From Mya arenaria (Eukaryota > Mollusca > Bivalvia > Myida > Myidae): a stretch of 64,000 nt of DNA. The notes beneath the pieces are model-generated. The model had not been told where the DNA came from, did not search any database, and worked only from the letters and a program-made list of their open reading frames with translations. The DNA lies in assembly GCF_026914265.1 (NCBI RefSeq), contig NC_069138.1, forward strand, positions 29,534,262-29,598,261, read 5' to 3'. Positions 47,833 to 59,880 of this stretch are shown piece after piece. Both the position numbers and the translations under genes were made by a program. The stretch's first letter is position 1. Each line of letters begins with the position of its first letter.

Positions 47833-50800
47833 ATGAGTCGTTATCAACATAACAACCCCATAACTCAAGGTTTCTCCTATGGGAACACATCGCAGACGAT
47901 AAAATCACGGCGCGTGGTGGATGGTCTCCCTCACGTCTGCGCAGACGGACACAACCACGCGACGGCACAGGAAGTTGCGCAGTGCATCGATGCGCATAAG
48001 GTGTTCGTCTGTTCTTCCAATCACATGCACACAGAGCGAAGCGATGCTGAGCGGTGTGACCAAATTAAGAGGTGAGTTGTAGTGTGAGTGCATACTTGCA
48101 AATTAGTTATAATTAAACTGTATTATGATATAATTTAACAAAGAGTGATAAACTGGTTAAAGGCCTTTTGAGAAAAATAAAAAACAAAATGCTTTAAATT
48201 TTTTTACACATATAGTATCGTAGTGTACTTCATTGAATGGAAGCATACGCATACACCGATGATGTGACCATGCAGTATGGAAGCGTATGTCGTATATACT
48301 GTTGATGTGATCATGCAGTATGGAAGCGTATGTCGTATATACTGTTGATGTGATCATGCAGTATGGAAGCGTATGTCGTATATACAGATTATGTGATCAA
48401 GTAGTATGGAAGCGTATGCCTTATATACTGGTTATGTGATCATGCAGTATGGAAGCGTATGTCGTATATACTGTTGATGTGATCATGCAGTATGGAAGCG
48501 TATGTCGTATATACTGTTGATGTGATCATGCAGTATGGAAGCGTATGTCGTATATACTGTTGATGTGATCATGCAGTATGGAAGCGTATGTCGTATATAC
48601 TGATGATGTGATCATGTTTTATGGAAGCGTATGTCGTATATACTGTTGATGTGATCATGAAGTCTGGAAGCGTATACCGTATAAACTGATGATGTGATCA
48701 TGGTGTATGGAAGCGTATGTCGTATATACTGATGATGTGATCATGAAGTCTGGAAGCGTATACCGTATAAACTGATGATGTGATCATGGTGTATGGAAGC
48801 GTATGTCGTATATACTGATGATGTGATCATGGTGTATGGAAGCGTATGCCTTATATACTGATGATGTGATCATGGTGTATGGAAGCGTATGCCTTATATA
48901 CTGATGATGTGATCATGAAGTCTGGAAGCGTATACCGTATAAACTGATGATGTGATCATGGTGTATGGAAGCGTATGCCTTATATACTGGTGATGTGATC
49001 GTGCAGTATGGAAGCGTATGTCCAATAAACTGATGATGTGATCATGGTGTATGGAAGCGTATGCCGTATATACTGATGATGTGATCATGGTGTATGGAAG
49101 CGTATACCGTATAAACTGATGATGTGATCATGGTGTATGGAAGCGTATCCCGTATATACTGATGATGTGATCATGAAGTATGGAAGAGTATGCTGTATAT
49201 ACTGATGGTGTGATCATGTTATATGGAAGCGTATGTCGTATATACTGATAATGTGATTATGTTTCATGGAAGTGTGTGTCGTATATACAGATGATGTGAT
49301 CATGAAGTATGGAAGTGTTTGTCATATATACTGTTGATGTGATCATGTTTTATGGAAGCGTATGCCGAATATTCTGCTGATGTGATCATGTAGTGTGGAA
49401 GCGTATGCCGTATATACAGATGATGTGATCATGTAGTGTTGCTTTCTGCCGACTTGCCATGCTATATCAAGACAAAATTTTAACGTTATGTCGAGTCGTT
49501 CACTTGATTACTTATGCAAACATCTTTTCTCTGGACAAAACCAGTTGATTTCACTTCGTCGACCTAACAAAAAAATGCGATTTAACGTGTTTGACTTTAT
49601 TTGTCGACAAACAAAGTTAATAAAAGAAAATGTCTTAAGTCTTAATAATTCTGACAATATGCAATGTTATACCTAGTCAAGTTGACAGACAAAAATGTCG
49701 ACAATATAACGTGATCACATCATTTAAATTAACGGTATACGCTTCCATACTTGTGTGAAGTATGATACTGTGAAGAAAATATATATCTTGTTTGGAAGAC
49801 GTCTTATGTGTCAGTTTTTATAATGCAATTTGTAACCATAACAATTATTATAACGATAACTATGTCTCAATGGAAATCAGTGATCTGTGGTTGACAGCCA
49901 GTATATTAGTTTTCTAAGAATTGACAGAGCGAATATGAAATTTATTGTTCCTATTTAAATATGCATAACTCTAACTCTTTGAAAATTCATTAATTATAAA
50001 AACTTTGATGAGCTATTTAACTTTTTATATCCAACAGACTCGCATCGGTAAGGTGTGCTGTTAGATGGGACTTTGCTTCGCAAATAATTAAACATTTTGT
50101 TTACTAAATGCGAGTTTTTACATTAAAAATCCTATACGCAATATTTGCTAATAGTGTGCTATTCCTTTATTTTGCAGTTGAAAGCATCCAAACTGCCTTT
50201 TCGTATCAATTTCAAAAGTTTAATTTATATTTCGGTGTTGAAGTGTTAAAAGCATAGGTGACAGCGTCAGTCAAAGACGGTGGTTTCTTTTGGTACAGTT
50301 ATATTCATAATTCACTGCCATCTCTGGCCGATACTTTCATCTATGGTTTGTAGGGTTTATTTAAAAAGCTACATTTAAGTTCAACCATGTGTTAGAGTGT
50401 CTATCTACGTGTGCATTTAATGCACCAGTTAATTGTAACCACGACCCCACCCCCAGGTCCGGGGGTATACCGGGGATATCCAGGGATATGGGCCGTGTTT
50501 TTACCTTCCTGGTGGCCCCGAAGTGCCATTGAATACGGTGGTTTTGTCTTCGCGCCAAATATAGCGGGGAATGGGCCTTACCTAGAGTCCCTGGGGTGCG
50601 GGGATTTGAGGCGGGGATTTTACCATCAGTTCGTTCCCACAGGGCGGAGATTTTACCCGGGCTTGGCAGGACCGAAGTCAAAGTCCCCGCTATTCCCTGG
50701 ACATAAGGGGGAGGGGGACGTGGGTACAATTGACTGATACATAATTATAACGATTACTTCACAAAATTTGCTTTGCTTTGTTAATTTTTTGTGTTGCCAT

Positions 50801-52404
50801 TCTGTAAATCTCCACCCATTCAAAGTGTTATAAATCAAAGTACTGCAAGTGCTGAAAGAGTGGTGCAATCTGCTCACTTGGATTTCCTGCTTTAAATGTT
50901 GGTCACATCAACTGAGTGATTTGCTTGCATTTACATTGTTTTTGTTATTGCTTATGTAATGGTTAAAGATAACTGTTATGAATTTATCCAAACGAATGGT
51001 TTGAAGCGAAAATATTACATCCATATACTAGGACATAGTTTCTTGAAAAATCTCAAGCATAACAGGTCAAGTATCTTTATTTCATTAAGCTAAATGACTT
51101 ATTTAATCTTATTGTACATCATTAAATAAACAAGTTTTTAATGATTAACATTATCATACTTTACTTCATAAGTCTTAGAAATCTTTAATGAGATTATTGC
51201 ACACATTTTTACCAAGACGAAACTTAAAGATGCACTCTTACTCCGAAATAAGATTCAGAACAATTAATACAAATGTTTAAATATACCCGAAATGATGAAT
51301 AAATATCGAAAAGAATGGTTCTTATGAAGGATTTTGAATTTAATTTGAAATAAAGGGGCAGAAAACACGGCATTTCTCACTTATGAGATGATAGTAAATC
51401 ACAGTAAATCATTTAGCACTCACCAATCATTTAATATTTTTGCGTGTTCAGCTATTAAATACACGGTTACAATCGTGTTAGCAGTAATTAATATTTTCCA
51501 AAAAGGCATTATTTAGCAAGAAGTCAAAGGTTTATCACTCAAAATCTATGTTTGTTATACATGTGTATGTACTGATTTTGAATAAGAGTGTCACTTTAAG
51601 AGATTAGCTTGATCATAAAATAAGGGATTTCAGAGCCAGAGATAATCAGTTGATGCTGATTTACTGAAATAAATGAACAACTCATTTAAAAAATACGGCT
51701 ATCTTATTGAACAAAATATAATTGCGAACACTAAAATTTTAATTGTTTACAAGTATATTATTTCATAAACATGTAAAGCGGGCTTAAAGAAACAATTTTG
51801 CCGGAATAAATTGGTTTGAGGTTGATTTTCTCTAAAACGAGGTTATCTCATTTGGTCCCAAGCGCGTCACATTAATGTTTTTCACATTATTTCAGGGAGG
51901 AAGACTCATTGAAGGATAAAGAACAACAGCGGAAACATGAAAGGGAGATGATGGATAAACAAATCAAAATGGCGGATAACCTCAGGTTGGGTTCTTTTGA
52001 AATTAAATGATATTCCCCATTTTCCTGTCACTCCGATGTGCGTTTGACATGGCAAATATCCCTTACAATACAAAATATGTGCGCACAAAGCACCACTATG
52101 ACGAAGTCATTAATTTAAAACACAGGCCCCAATTTCACGAAACTTCTTAAGCTTAACATGCTTAAGTAGCTTATTTCCGTTGGCATTAATACCTGAGGGT
52201 AGGAATTATTTGTTGTTGGTTCCAGGAACTACATACTTGCTATTAAGTACAATATGCGGACAATATCAAACATGTTTGATCTGCATTTGTTTGCTCATGC
52301 ATCAAAGCAATGACTTATATAATTATACAACCGTATTTTCCAGGGCTATGGGCTGGAACTTCAAAGTCCACGGAATGCCACAATTGGCTTGGAAAGACAG
52401 CTGA
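47833..52404 (+). CDS. Unrecognised 129-aa protein with two C-x3-H-x-H-x8-C motifs, three exons
   Basis: Exons 47833-48071, 51896-51985, 52344-52404; GT-AG; each junction splits an Arg codon (AG|G) and phases close to 390 nt. The start is the first ATG after a possible 5' UTR acceptor (CTACTACAG at 47819). Layout: a polar N-terminus (1-33); motif 1 at C36-x3-H40-x-H42-x8-C51; motif 2 at C60-x3-H64-x-H66-x8-C75; a charged helix (79-109: DKEQQRKHEREMMDKQIKMA); a C-terminus with MGWNFKVHGMPQLAW. The two motifs have the same internal spacing and start 24 residues apart, so they look like a tandem duplication and could bind one zinc each. No signal peptide or membrane segment. I recognise no family; function unknown, zinc binding inferred. 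Confidence 0.8.
48205..49436. repeat. 43-bp tandem repeat, about 28 copies, in intron 1 of the Cys/His gene
   Basis: The unit is TATGGAAGCGTATGTCGTAT plus ATACTGTTGATGTGATCATGCAG; spacing measured as 43 bp at 48319 and 48362. Left half has GTTGATG and GCAG; right half has GATGATG and GGTG or AAGT, in alternating blocks. A reversed fragment, GGTATACGCTTCCATAC, sits at 49734 beyond an unrelated 290-bp stretch. Confidence 0.95.
50421..50741. mobile_element. Family B palindromic MITE (321 bp)
   Basis: TGCACCAGTTAATTGTAACC at the left and ACAATTGACTGATACA at the right, with the GC-rich family interior; somewhat decayed. Overlapping frames on both strands are shadows. Confidence 0.85.
51224..51599. 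mobile_element. Family C element, copy 3
   Basis: TTAAAGATGCACTCTTACTC at the left and GAATAAGAGTGTCACTTTAA at the right; flanking TTAA on both sides, like family A. Confidence 0.85.
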
Positions 52405-52849
52405 AAACATCTGTAACATTATCTACACCAACGACATGAAACTCAAGATAGTGTATTTACAGGACTCAATCCGTCCATTAATGTAGAAAATAGTTCCTCA
52501 TTTCATTTACCATAATTTGTTAGAAATTAATACACGTGTTGATGTCATTTATCTAAATCTCTTTAAAACATACTAGTGCATCATTTAAGTTTCCATATAA
52601 TATATTTACGTATGTACAACTTTTAGTTTTTCGGAGTAGTCGCCTAGTCGGATATCGCAATTCCTCCATGTTCAAATGTTCTTTTACTAAATGATATTGT
52701 GTTATTGTGCCAACATGTGCTATTTTGTGAGCTGTCTAGATAGCATTGCATTGTTTTGTATTGTAACAAAAGAAACCAAAAATGTGCTATTGATCTAGTT
52801 TAATAACCGGTGAAACAACAATCTACGTAATTGAATTTCAGGTTTTACT

Positions 52850-52918
52850 CATTCGGAGCTCCTCGGCCATTTTTTTTTAAAAAAAAAAATCGATAAAATG
52901 GCCGAGGAGTTCCGAATG
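52850..52918. mobile_element. Short, nearly perfect family D palindrome
   Basis: CATTCGGAGCTCCTCGGCCA and its complement TGGCCGAGGAGTTCCGAATG flank a poly-T/poly-A centre; about 30-bp arms with one mismatch. Confidence 0.85.
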
Positions 52919-52986
52919 GGTCTTACTGTGATAACTACAGCATTTATTTGCTGTTTGAAGTGTTTTTGTCACTATAACTTTCACCC

Positions 52987-53354
52987 TTAAAGCTGCACTC
53001 TCACCGATTGAACGTTTTCACAACTTTTTTTTTATTTTTTTGCCTTGGAACGAACCATTTTTTTTTGCGAAAATCCATGTCAACCAGTTATATAAGACTG
53101 TTGACAAAAATCAGATCGCAGATTTTTATATTTAAGTTCAAAAATAATGTTTTCTGCATTTTTCTTAAACCGTTAGTAACGGTTTAAGCCATTAAACATT
53201 AATTTTCGAACGGGAATATGAAAGTCTACGTTTTGATTTTTTGTCAGCAATCTTATATCATTGGTTTGCAGATATTTACGCAAAAAATTGCTCTTTACAA
53301 GACAAAAAATAAAATAGTTGTTAAAATGGTAAATCTGTGAGAGTGCAGCTTTAA
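52987..53354. mobile_element. Family A MITE, full length (368 bp)
   Basis: TTAAAGCTGCACTCTCACCG at the left and CTGTGAGAGTGCAGCTTTAA at the right, with the usual interior around CCGTTAGTAACGGTTTAAG. Confidence 0.9.
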
Positions 53355-54130
53355 AATGGGCTGATTGTTTGGAACATTTTCAACAACATAAAAAACAACA
53401 CTGTTATATATTTTAAACGTGAAACATTTAATAATATGTTCATGTTTGTTTTAAATACAGCTGAAACGTTTCTTAAATCTTGTTAGATATGCTGCAGATC
53501 ACAAGTTTATCCATTAAACTCTGTAGTAGAAACGCTATTTAAACAGTTAACAGCGAAGACGTTAACAGCGTTGTTTACGTTAACCATGTTCTGAACAATC
53601 AGCCCAATGTGTTTATTGAACTTAATACATGAAGAACACATAACTCTTTCACATTTCTTAATAATTAATTTTACTTTTAAATTTACCTCTATATATGTCT
53701 ATGTACATTCTTTTCTTTGTACCGGGTATGTTTAGCTTTACTTCTGTTATATATGAATAGTTTATAATAAAAGTAGAAAGATAAAGATAATGAATTTTGT
53801 TGTAAATGAGTCTGTTACTAGCATATCGACGACAAAGTATGAATGTGAAGCTAGCAGTATAGCAGTACAGCAGTGGGAGCATATAACTGTGTGGAAATGT
53901 GTACTCTTGATATAAAACTCAAAATGGAAACTAATTATTTCGTCCCAAATATATATTAACGTTTACAATTCATTTACTAATCTTGTACATGAATTTACTT
54001 TTCTGTCCCATAAACGGGTAACAAAAGACGGTTAAGCATTGTTTTATTACTACCCTTGATTATAGTGTTTAGCTGTCTTATATAAGAACATTTTACATAA
54101 ATATACAAAACGGACATCAGTCCTTGCCCC
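53355..54130. other. Spacer, nothing recognised
   Basis: AT-rich. 53460-53640 resembles 9590-9800 (AATCTTGTTAGA, TGCAGATCACA, TATCCATTAAACT, GTTAACA, TTCTGAACAATC), so a dispersed repeat is shared with QTRT2 intron 2. Confidence 0.5.
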
Positions 54131-54139
54131 GCTCACCAG

Positions 54140-55510
54140 GTTGAGAGTCGTCTAGTCTTATATGTGTCCACATCTCGCTGAAGATGTCAAGAGTTCGATT
54201 CAAAACCAGGATAGCAGGGTCCTGTGGTATCTAATTGGTGTTCAACCATCACCCAAGGTCGTTGCATTGAGCCCAAACAGGTTGAGAGCAATTAAGTAGT
54301 ATACATGTATGTGTCTGCATTGCCACTAAATATGTTATCAGTTCATTCACTGACCATAGTAGAGCCTGTGCTCAACCAGGGTGAGAGTAATCTAGTGGTA
54401 TAGGTGCCCGCCTCTAGCCCAAGAGATCACTTGCCTGTGCCCAACCAGGGTGAGAGTAATCTAGTGGTAATGGTGCCCGCCTCTAGCCAAAGAGGTCACT
54501 TGCCTGTGCCCAACCAGGGTGAGAGTAATCTAGTGGTAATGGTGCCCGCCTCTAGCCCAAGAGATCACTTGCCTGTGCCCAACCAGGGTGAGAGTAATCT
54601 AGTGGTAATGAGGGTGAGAGTAATCTAGTGGTAATGGTGCTCGCCTCTAGCCCAAGAGATCACTTGCCTGTGCCCAACCAGGGTGAGAGTAATCTAGTGG
54701 TATAGGTGCCCGCCTCTAGCCAAAGAGGTCACTTGCCTGTGCCCAACCAGGGTGAGAGTAATCTAGTGGTAATGGTGCCCGCCTCTAGCCCAAGAGGTCA
54801 CTTGCCTGTGCCCAACCAGGGTGAGAGTAATCTAGTGGTAATGGTGCCCGCCTCTAGCCCAAGAGATCACTTGCCTGTGCCCAACCAGGGTGAGAGTAAT
54901 CTAGTGGTAATGGTGCCCGCCTCTAGCCCAAGAGGTCACTTGCCTGTGCCCAACCAGGGTGAGAGTAATCTAGTGGTAATGGTGCCCCTCTAGCCAAAGA
55001 GGTCACTTGCCTGTGCCCAACCAGGGTGAGAGTAATCTAGTGGTAATGGTGCACCTCTAGCCAAAGAGGTCACTTGCCTGTGCCCAACCAGGGTGAGAGT
55101 AATCTAGTGGTAATGGTGCCCACCTCTAGCCCAAGAGGTCACTGGCCTGCGCCCAACCAGGGTGAGAGTAATCTAGTAGTAATGGTGCCCGCCTCTAGCC
55201 AAAGAGGTCATTGGCCCGCGCCCAACCAGGGTGAGAGTAATCTAGTGGTAAAAGTGCCCGCCTCTAGCCCAAGAGGTCATTGGCCTGCGCCCAACCAGGG
55301 TGAGAGTAATCTAGTGGTAACAGTGCCCGCCTCTAGCCCAAGAGGTCATTGGCCTGCGCCCAACCAGGGTGAGAGTAATCTAGTGGTAATGGTTCCCGCC
55401 TCTAGCCCAAGAGATCATTGGCCTGCGCCCAACCAGGCTGAGAGTAACCTAGTGGTATAGGTGCCCGCCTCTAGCCAAAGAGGTCATTGGCTAGAGCCCA
55501 GCCAGGTGAA
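54140..55510 (+). repeat. 69-bp tandem repeat, about 16 copies, probably tRNA-derived
   Basis: The unit is GAGAGTAATCTAGTGGTAAT, GGTGCCCGCCTCTAGCCCAA, GAGGTCACTTGCCTGTGCCC, AACCAGGGT. TCTAGTGGTA with CGCCTCTNGC resembles the A-box and anticodon arm of Gly/Asp/Glu-type tRNAs, and 69 bp is about tRNA length. A diverged copy at 54143-54210 has AGAGTTCGATTC, close to a B-box, which the later copies lost. All frames stay open with a 23-aa period; not a gene. Confidence 0.85.
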
Positions 55511-55539
55511 TGTCAACCTGGCTTCTCAAAGAGAGTACT

Positions 55540-56072
55540 TCATATCGGCATACAGCTATCAGTTCATATCAGCATACAGCTATCTTTTCATATCGGCATA
55601 CAGCTATCAGTTCATATCGGCATTCAGCTATCGGTTCATATCGGCATACAGCTATCAGTTTATATCTGATATAAACTGATAGCTGTATGCCGATATGAAC
55701 AGATTGCTGTATGCTGATATTATCAGCATACAGCAATCTGTTCATATCGGCATACAGCTATCAGTTCATATCGGCATACAGCTATCGGTTCATAAAAGCA
55801 TACAGCTATCAGTCCATATCAGCATACAGCTATCAGTTTATATCAGCATATAGCAATCTGTTCATATCGGCATACAGCTATCAGTTCATATCGGCATACA
55901 GCTATCGGTTCATATCAGCATACAGCTATCAGTTCATATCGGCATACAGCAATCTGTTCATATCGGCATCTGTTCATATCAGCATACAGCTATTGGCTCA
56001 TATAGGCATACAGCTGTCAGTTCATATCGGCATACAGCTATTGATTCATATCGGCATACAGCTATCCTCTTA
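55540..56072. repeat. 24-bp tandem repeat, about 21 copies, with an internal inversion
   Basis: The unit is CATATCGGCATACAGCTATC plus AGTT. Between about 55665 and 55720 the units run in the opposite direction, making two palindromic junctions (TATATCTGATATA and GCTGATATTATCAGC). Open frames follow from the 24-bp period. Confidence 0.95.
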
Positions 56073-59000
56073 ATCAAGCTTACTTAAATAGATTTAAACG
56101 AAACGCCATGATTCTAATTCCAATTTTATTGAAATCATATTCTTCAAACAGTATCTATTCTTCTATGTTAGTAAAAAAATCAAACATAATCATGCATAAA
56201 AAATGATTCCATATTATGTTTGAATGTTGATACATGTATATATATTAACAATAATTGGAATGCATTTTCTGGAATAAATGGATTTCTTTTGTATAATTTA
56301 AGCAGCTTTACGTACAAAACATCTGAAAATATTTTCACATTTTTATGAGCAAACAATAAAATGATATGTTGAAATGTAAACAGTAATAATACACATGATT
56401 GATGTCAAAAAATATAATGTAATGTATTATTTTGGGGAATGGATGCATAGATGGAAATAATTAATGCTTGAGAAGAATAATGCTTTAGTTTTATTTAAAA
56501 AAAAGAAGTTTTTTTTTAAAAACAACTGATGTTTACATACTAGGCTTTAAGTACTGCTGAAAACTAGACTTTAAATGGGTTTTTACAATAAAAACCTATC
56601 CCAATAAGTAAACTACGTGTTTAGAAATACTATACAGAACAACAGTCTACTGCAATGGGAACATTAACACCTAAACAAAGATTTACATGATCTCAATGCA
56701 TGATTTTGAACAGTTAGAAGGTATAAACAATTTCTCGACATTTATTTCATATTATGTATTTGCTAAAAATGCCATTTTTGGGCTGATTGTCATTCCACAA
56801 GATAGTATGGAGACCCAGAAGAGACCCACAAGGGAACAGGAGCCATCTCACAATCGCCGATAATCGGGCTTATATAACATTTTATAGTTAAATAATATTT
56901 CCCCATTACCAGTTTAATTGAACATTTAATTTAAAAATGAAATATAACATTGCAAAAACTGCCCAATTAACTTCTTAGTATCAAAATAAATATTTAACAA
57001 CACAGAAAACTAATTCAGAAAAGCTATCGTACAATACATGCAATGTTAAGACAGCCCCACTCTGTCCAATGGAATACTTGTTTGGTGCTTCACATGAAAT
57101 ATACTGGGACTAAAAAAATTCCCTCAGTATCATCACAAAAAATTGGAAAATATATCAGTCAATTGGGGTGGGCAGACTTTTTCTTATAAACTCTAAAACA
57201 GTAAAAGTTAATGCATCATAACTAAAATAAAACTCTGGTTAAGGCTTTTTGTGAATCAGATATGTTTAAAAACAAAAAGGCATCAACAGTATTCGGATTT
57301 CATACTTAATACTTTAGCATCACATTTTTTTTAGCATTAATTATACCACGATACACAATTTTATTTAAAAAAGTTAACATATTTTCATGTAAAAGTTAGC
57401 TTTATCATGTAAGGCTAAGGTGGTAAATGGAAGTGGCGTCCACGTTCCTTATTAGAAAGCACATTTTGTGATAACTGCATTAGTATAAGCATGTTTATTA
57501 AAACATACAAGATAAAATAAAATTAAGTATGATTATTGCTACACATATCACAATCTATTTTGCTACAATCTATATATGAAGCTACATATTGAAATATATG
57601 AACAAATCTAAATGAAATCACAAAAAAATATGGCATTTTTTACTACTGATTGTACCGGTATCACACAAACATTCAATCTAGGGGCTGCAGAACACCAGCG
57701 CTGCAGAACACCAGCGCTGCAGAACACAGGCGCTGCAGAACACAGGCGCTGCAGAACACAGGCATTGCAAAACAGCGCTGGGGAGCAACCACCAACATAT
57801 GTCATTTTTTTTTAGTCTAAAGAAGAGTTGAACTCACCAATTATTAAAACAGAGAAACAGGCTTTGTTTAAGATGTGCGTATTGTATTTATTTGCAGACG
57901 AGTACCAAGGTTTATTTGAATATATTGACAATACTTGAGTAATAGTGGCAATACCCCGGTAGTCATTGCATGATGACAACGCCCCTAATACAGACGAGTT
58001 AAAAGAATATCTATTGAAAAAAGCATGAACTTATCTCCATTTTACTAATGGAATCTTTTACAAATAAATCTGCTTGTCTACTGTTTCCTTAAAAAAACCC
58101 ATACTTTTCTCAATGTTATCAACTTTTTGTGAAATTTAATAATACAGGTTTAGAAACTAAAAACGTTCAAAACATTAACTGGTATTATGAAAACAATCAA
58201 AGCAATTCTAAATAATGATACAAGTAAAACATAGTTGATTCAAATAAGACAGTCCCATAAAATATTTGCAATACAATAACGGCCCAAAATATAACAAACA
58301 TTCGTCTGAGCACAACCAAAAAAGTAAAGAGATTGATATAAGAAAACCATAACAATTATTAAGCTATTATTATGTTAACACAAATATAATTTGTAAAGGA
58401 ATTCCTCTTGGAAAATTGATGCGAATATGCGCACAACCATAAAATTATACAGAAAAAGTAAAATAACAGTAAATGCATAATATATTGATATGTAAGAAAT
58501 CGGAGCTAAAGACACAGCTTCAATGAGCAAAGTCCGGGAGATCAGTACCTAGTGTTTCAACCAGTCAAATTCATTTAAAGAAATATAATTAATCATCAAA
58601 AAATCTACAAATTATCACAAAAAATACAAAAGTCGAAATCAGCCTAATTCAAAATAATAATCCAAACAACAATTTAAAGAAATGTTGTCTTTTGCAATTT
58701 CTGGGTAAGATCAAAATGATATATTTTTAGATATATCCGGTAATACAGCATAGGTTTATGTAGTATTTCCAATCTATATATAGGAATTGGAATTCCTTAT
58801 GGAGTTAAACATTTATGGTTTTTATTATTTCTGTCACATTATTTTGCAATGTCCTTAAAATTTTAGCATTGGTTATGTTTATCAATTGTAAAGGAGCAGA
58901 AGAGTATCACTTGTTTGCATTTCAAAAGTAGTAAAGAATCTTAGCATCAAGCTTGCTTGACTGGCTTTAAATGAAGACAAATGTTTTACTGTTAGATTTT

Positions 59001-59710
59001 GTTCAAATTAATAAAAAACCCTATTTTGTTCTAATACAATTAAACCCATGATCTAAAGATTGTAAAGATCCATTTTACCGGTGACGATAAAAAATAAAAA
59101 TCTGCATAAATCTTGATATAAAGCTTTAACGAAAAATTCTTACATTTATATCTTTTCGCATGCAATATCTTAATGCTAATACAACCTTGGATAGAACTTT
59201 TTTAAAGCAATTAATGAACTTGTATGCAGAGCATATGAAAAAATCTGATGGTAGGGCACGTGTGGATGCCAGTAACGCTGTAAGGCATGTTGAGATACAA
59301 ATGTACCAGCCACGCAGCGTTGGATTGTGTAAAATGCAAAGCACCTACTTAACAAAAAAATAGCAGAAACAAAATTTTGAAAGAGATGAAACAGTTACAA
59401 TTTGTACATTCTTATGTGCACAGCCCTTCTTTAATTTTAGAATAAGTTTCATTAATTTTATACAAATTTGCAGAATCAAAGGCAATAGATGTTACTTTTA
59501 CTTAGTAAAATCTTTAGTTATTGGGGTCTATGTTGAGCAAATGGTCTTTACCATGACCCTAATATACACATCGCAATAAAAACTGTGAACTAAAACATTT
59601 GAAATCACCATGGGGTACTCCGTTTAACCATACAACCCACCCCAGGAATGAAAAAAATAATCTACAATGATGGTTCCTCGTCATTTTTACTACAGAATGT
59701 TGCATGGGTT
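56073..59710 (-). other. AT-rich stretch, possible long 3' UTR of a minus-strand gene
   Basis: Few recognisable repeats and no confident exon. On the minus strand a poly-A signal (AATAAA) lies near 56121-56126, just before the 24-bp array. Together with a candidate terminal exon at 59711-59880 this fits a 3.6-kb 3' UTR, but intergenic sequence would look the same. Confidence 0.3.
57684..57775. repeat. 16-bp tandem repeat, five to six copies
   Basis: GCTGCAGAACACCAGC twice, then GCTGCAGAACACAGGC three times, then a decayed copy. Confidence 0.95.
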
Positions 59711-59880
59711 CTAAAAAATAAAACAGCTGATAATTGTCAATGCTGAAAAATAGCCAGGTGTCTGTTTGAGCGTGAGGGATTCATGCCAAAACCCTGATGA
59801 AGTGGCTTGGTACCCTTTGGAATTGTTTCCAGTGTCATTTATATTAGTTTCAAGCCAGTGCCTAGTTTTCCTTGCAAAGC
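59711..59880 (-). CDS. Candidate terminal coding exon, unrecognised
   Basis: A good acceptor (GTTTTTCCTCAG at 59881-59892 on the minus strand) is followed by 55 open codons, with ARKTRHWLETNINDTGNNSK and HESLTLKQTPGYFSAL, and a TAG at 59711-59713. A shorter alternative frame gives ALQGKLGTGLKLI and stops. No upstream exon was found in the window, so this could be chance. Confidence 0.25.

Noticed and set aside
50361..50737. Overlapping Pro/Gly-rich ORFs on both strands
   Set aside because: They lie inside the GC-rich family B MITE; the same shadows appear in the 41201 copy.
54143..54215. Functional tRNA gene
   Set aside because: The B-box-like AGTTCGATTC is present, but I cannot fold a full cloverleaf with a matching acceptor stem; treated as a decayed tRNA-derived copy.
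54404..55460. Long ORFs with a 23-aa repeat
   Set aside because: Explained by the 69-bp tandem unit; all frames are similarly open.
57612..57815. ORFs on both strands over the GCTGCAG repeat
   Set aside because: A 16-bp tandem repeat explains the regular residues; no other coding evidence.
59126..59363. Overlapping 67-aa and 72-aa ORFs on opposite strands
   Set aside because: Neither shows a known motif or splice context, and both are of a length expected by chance.
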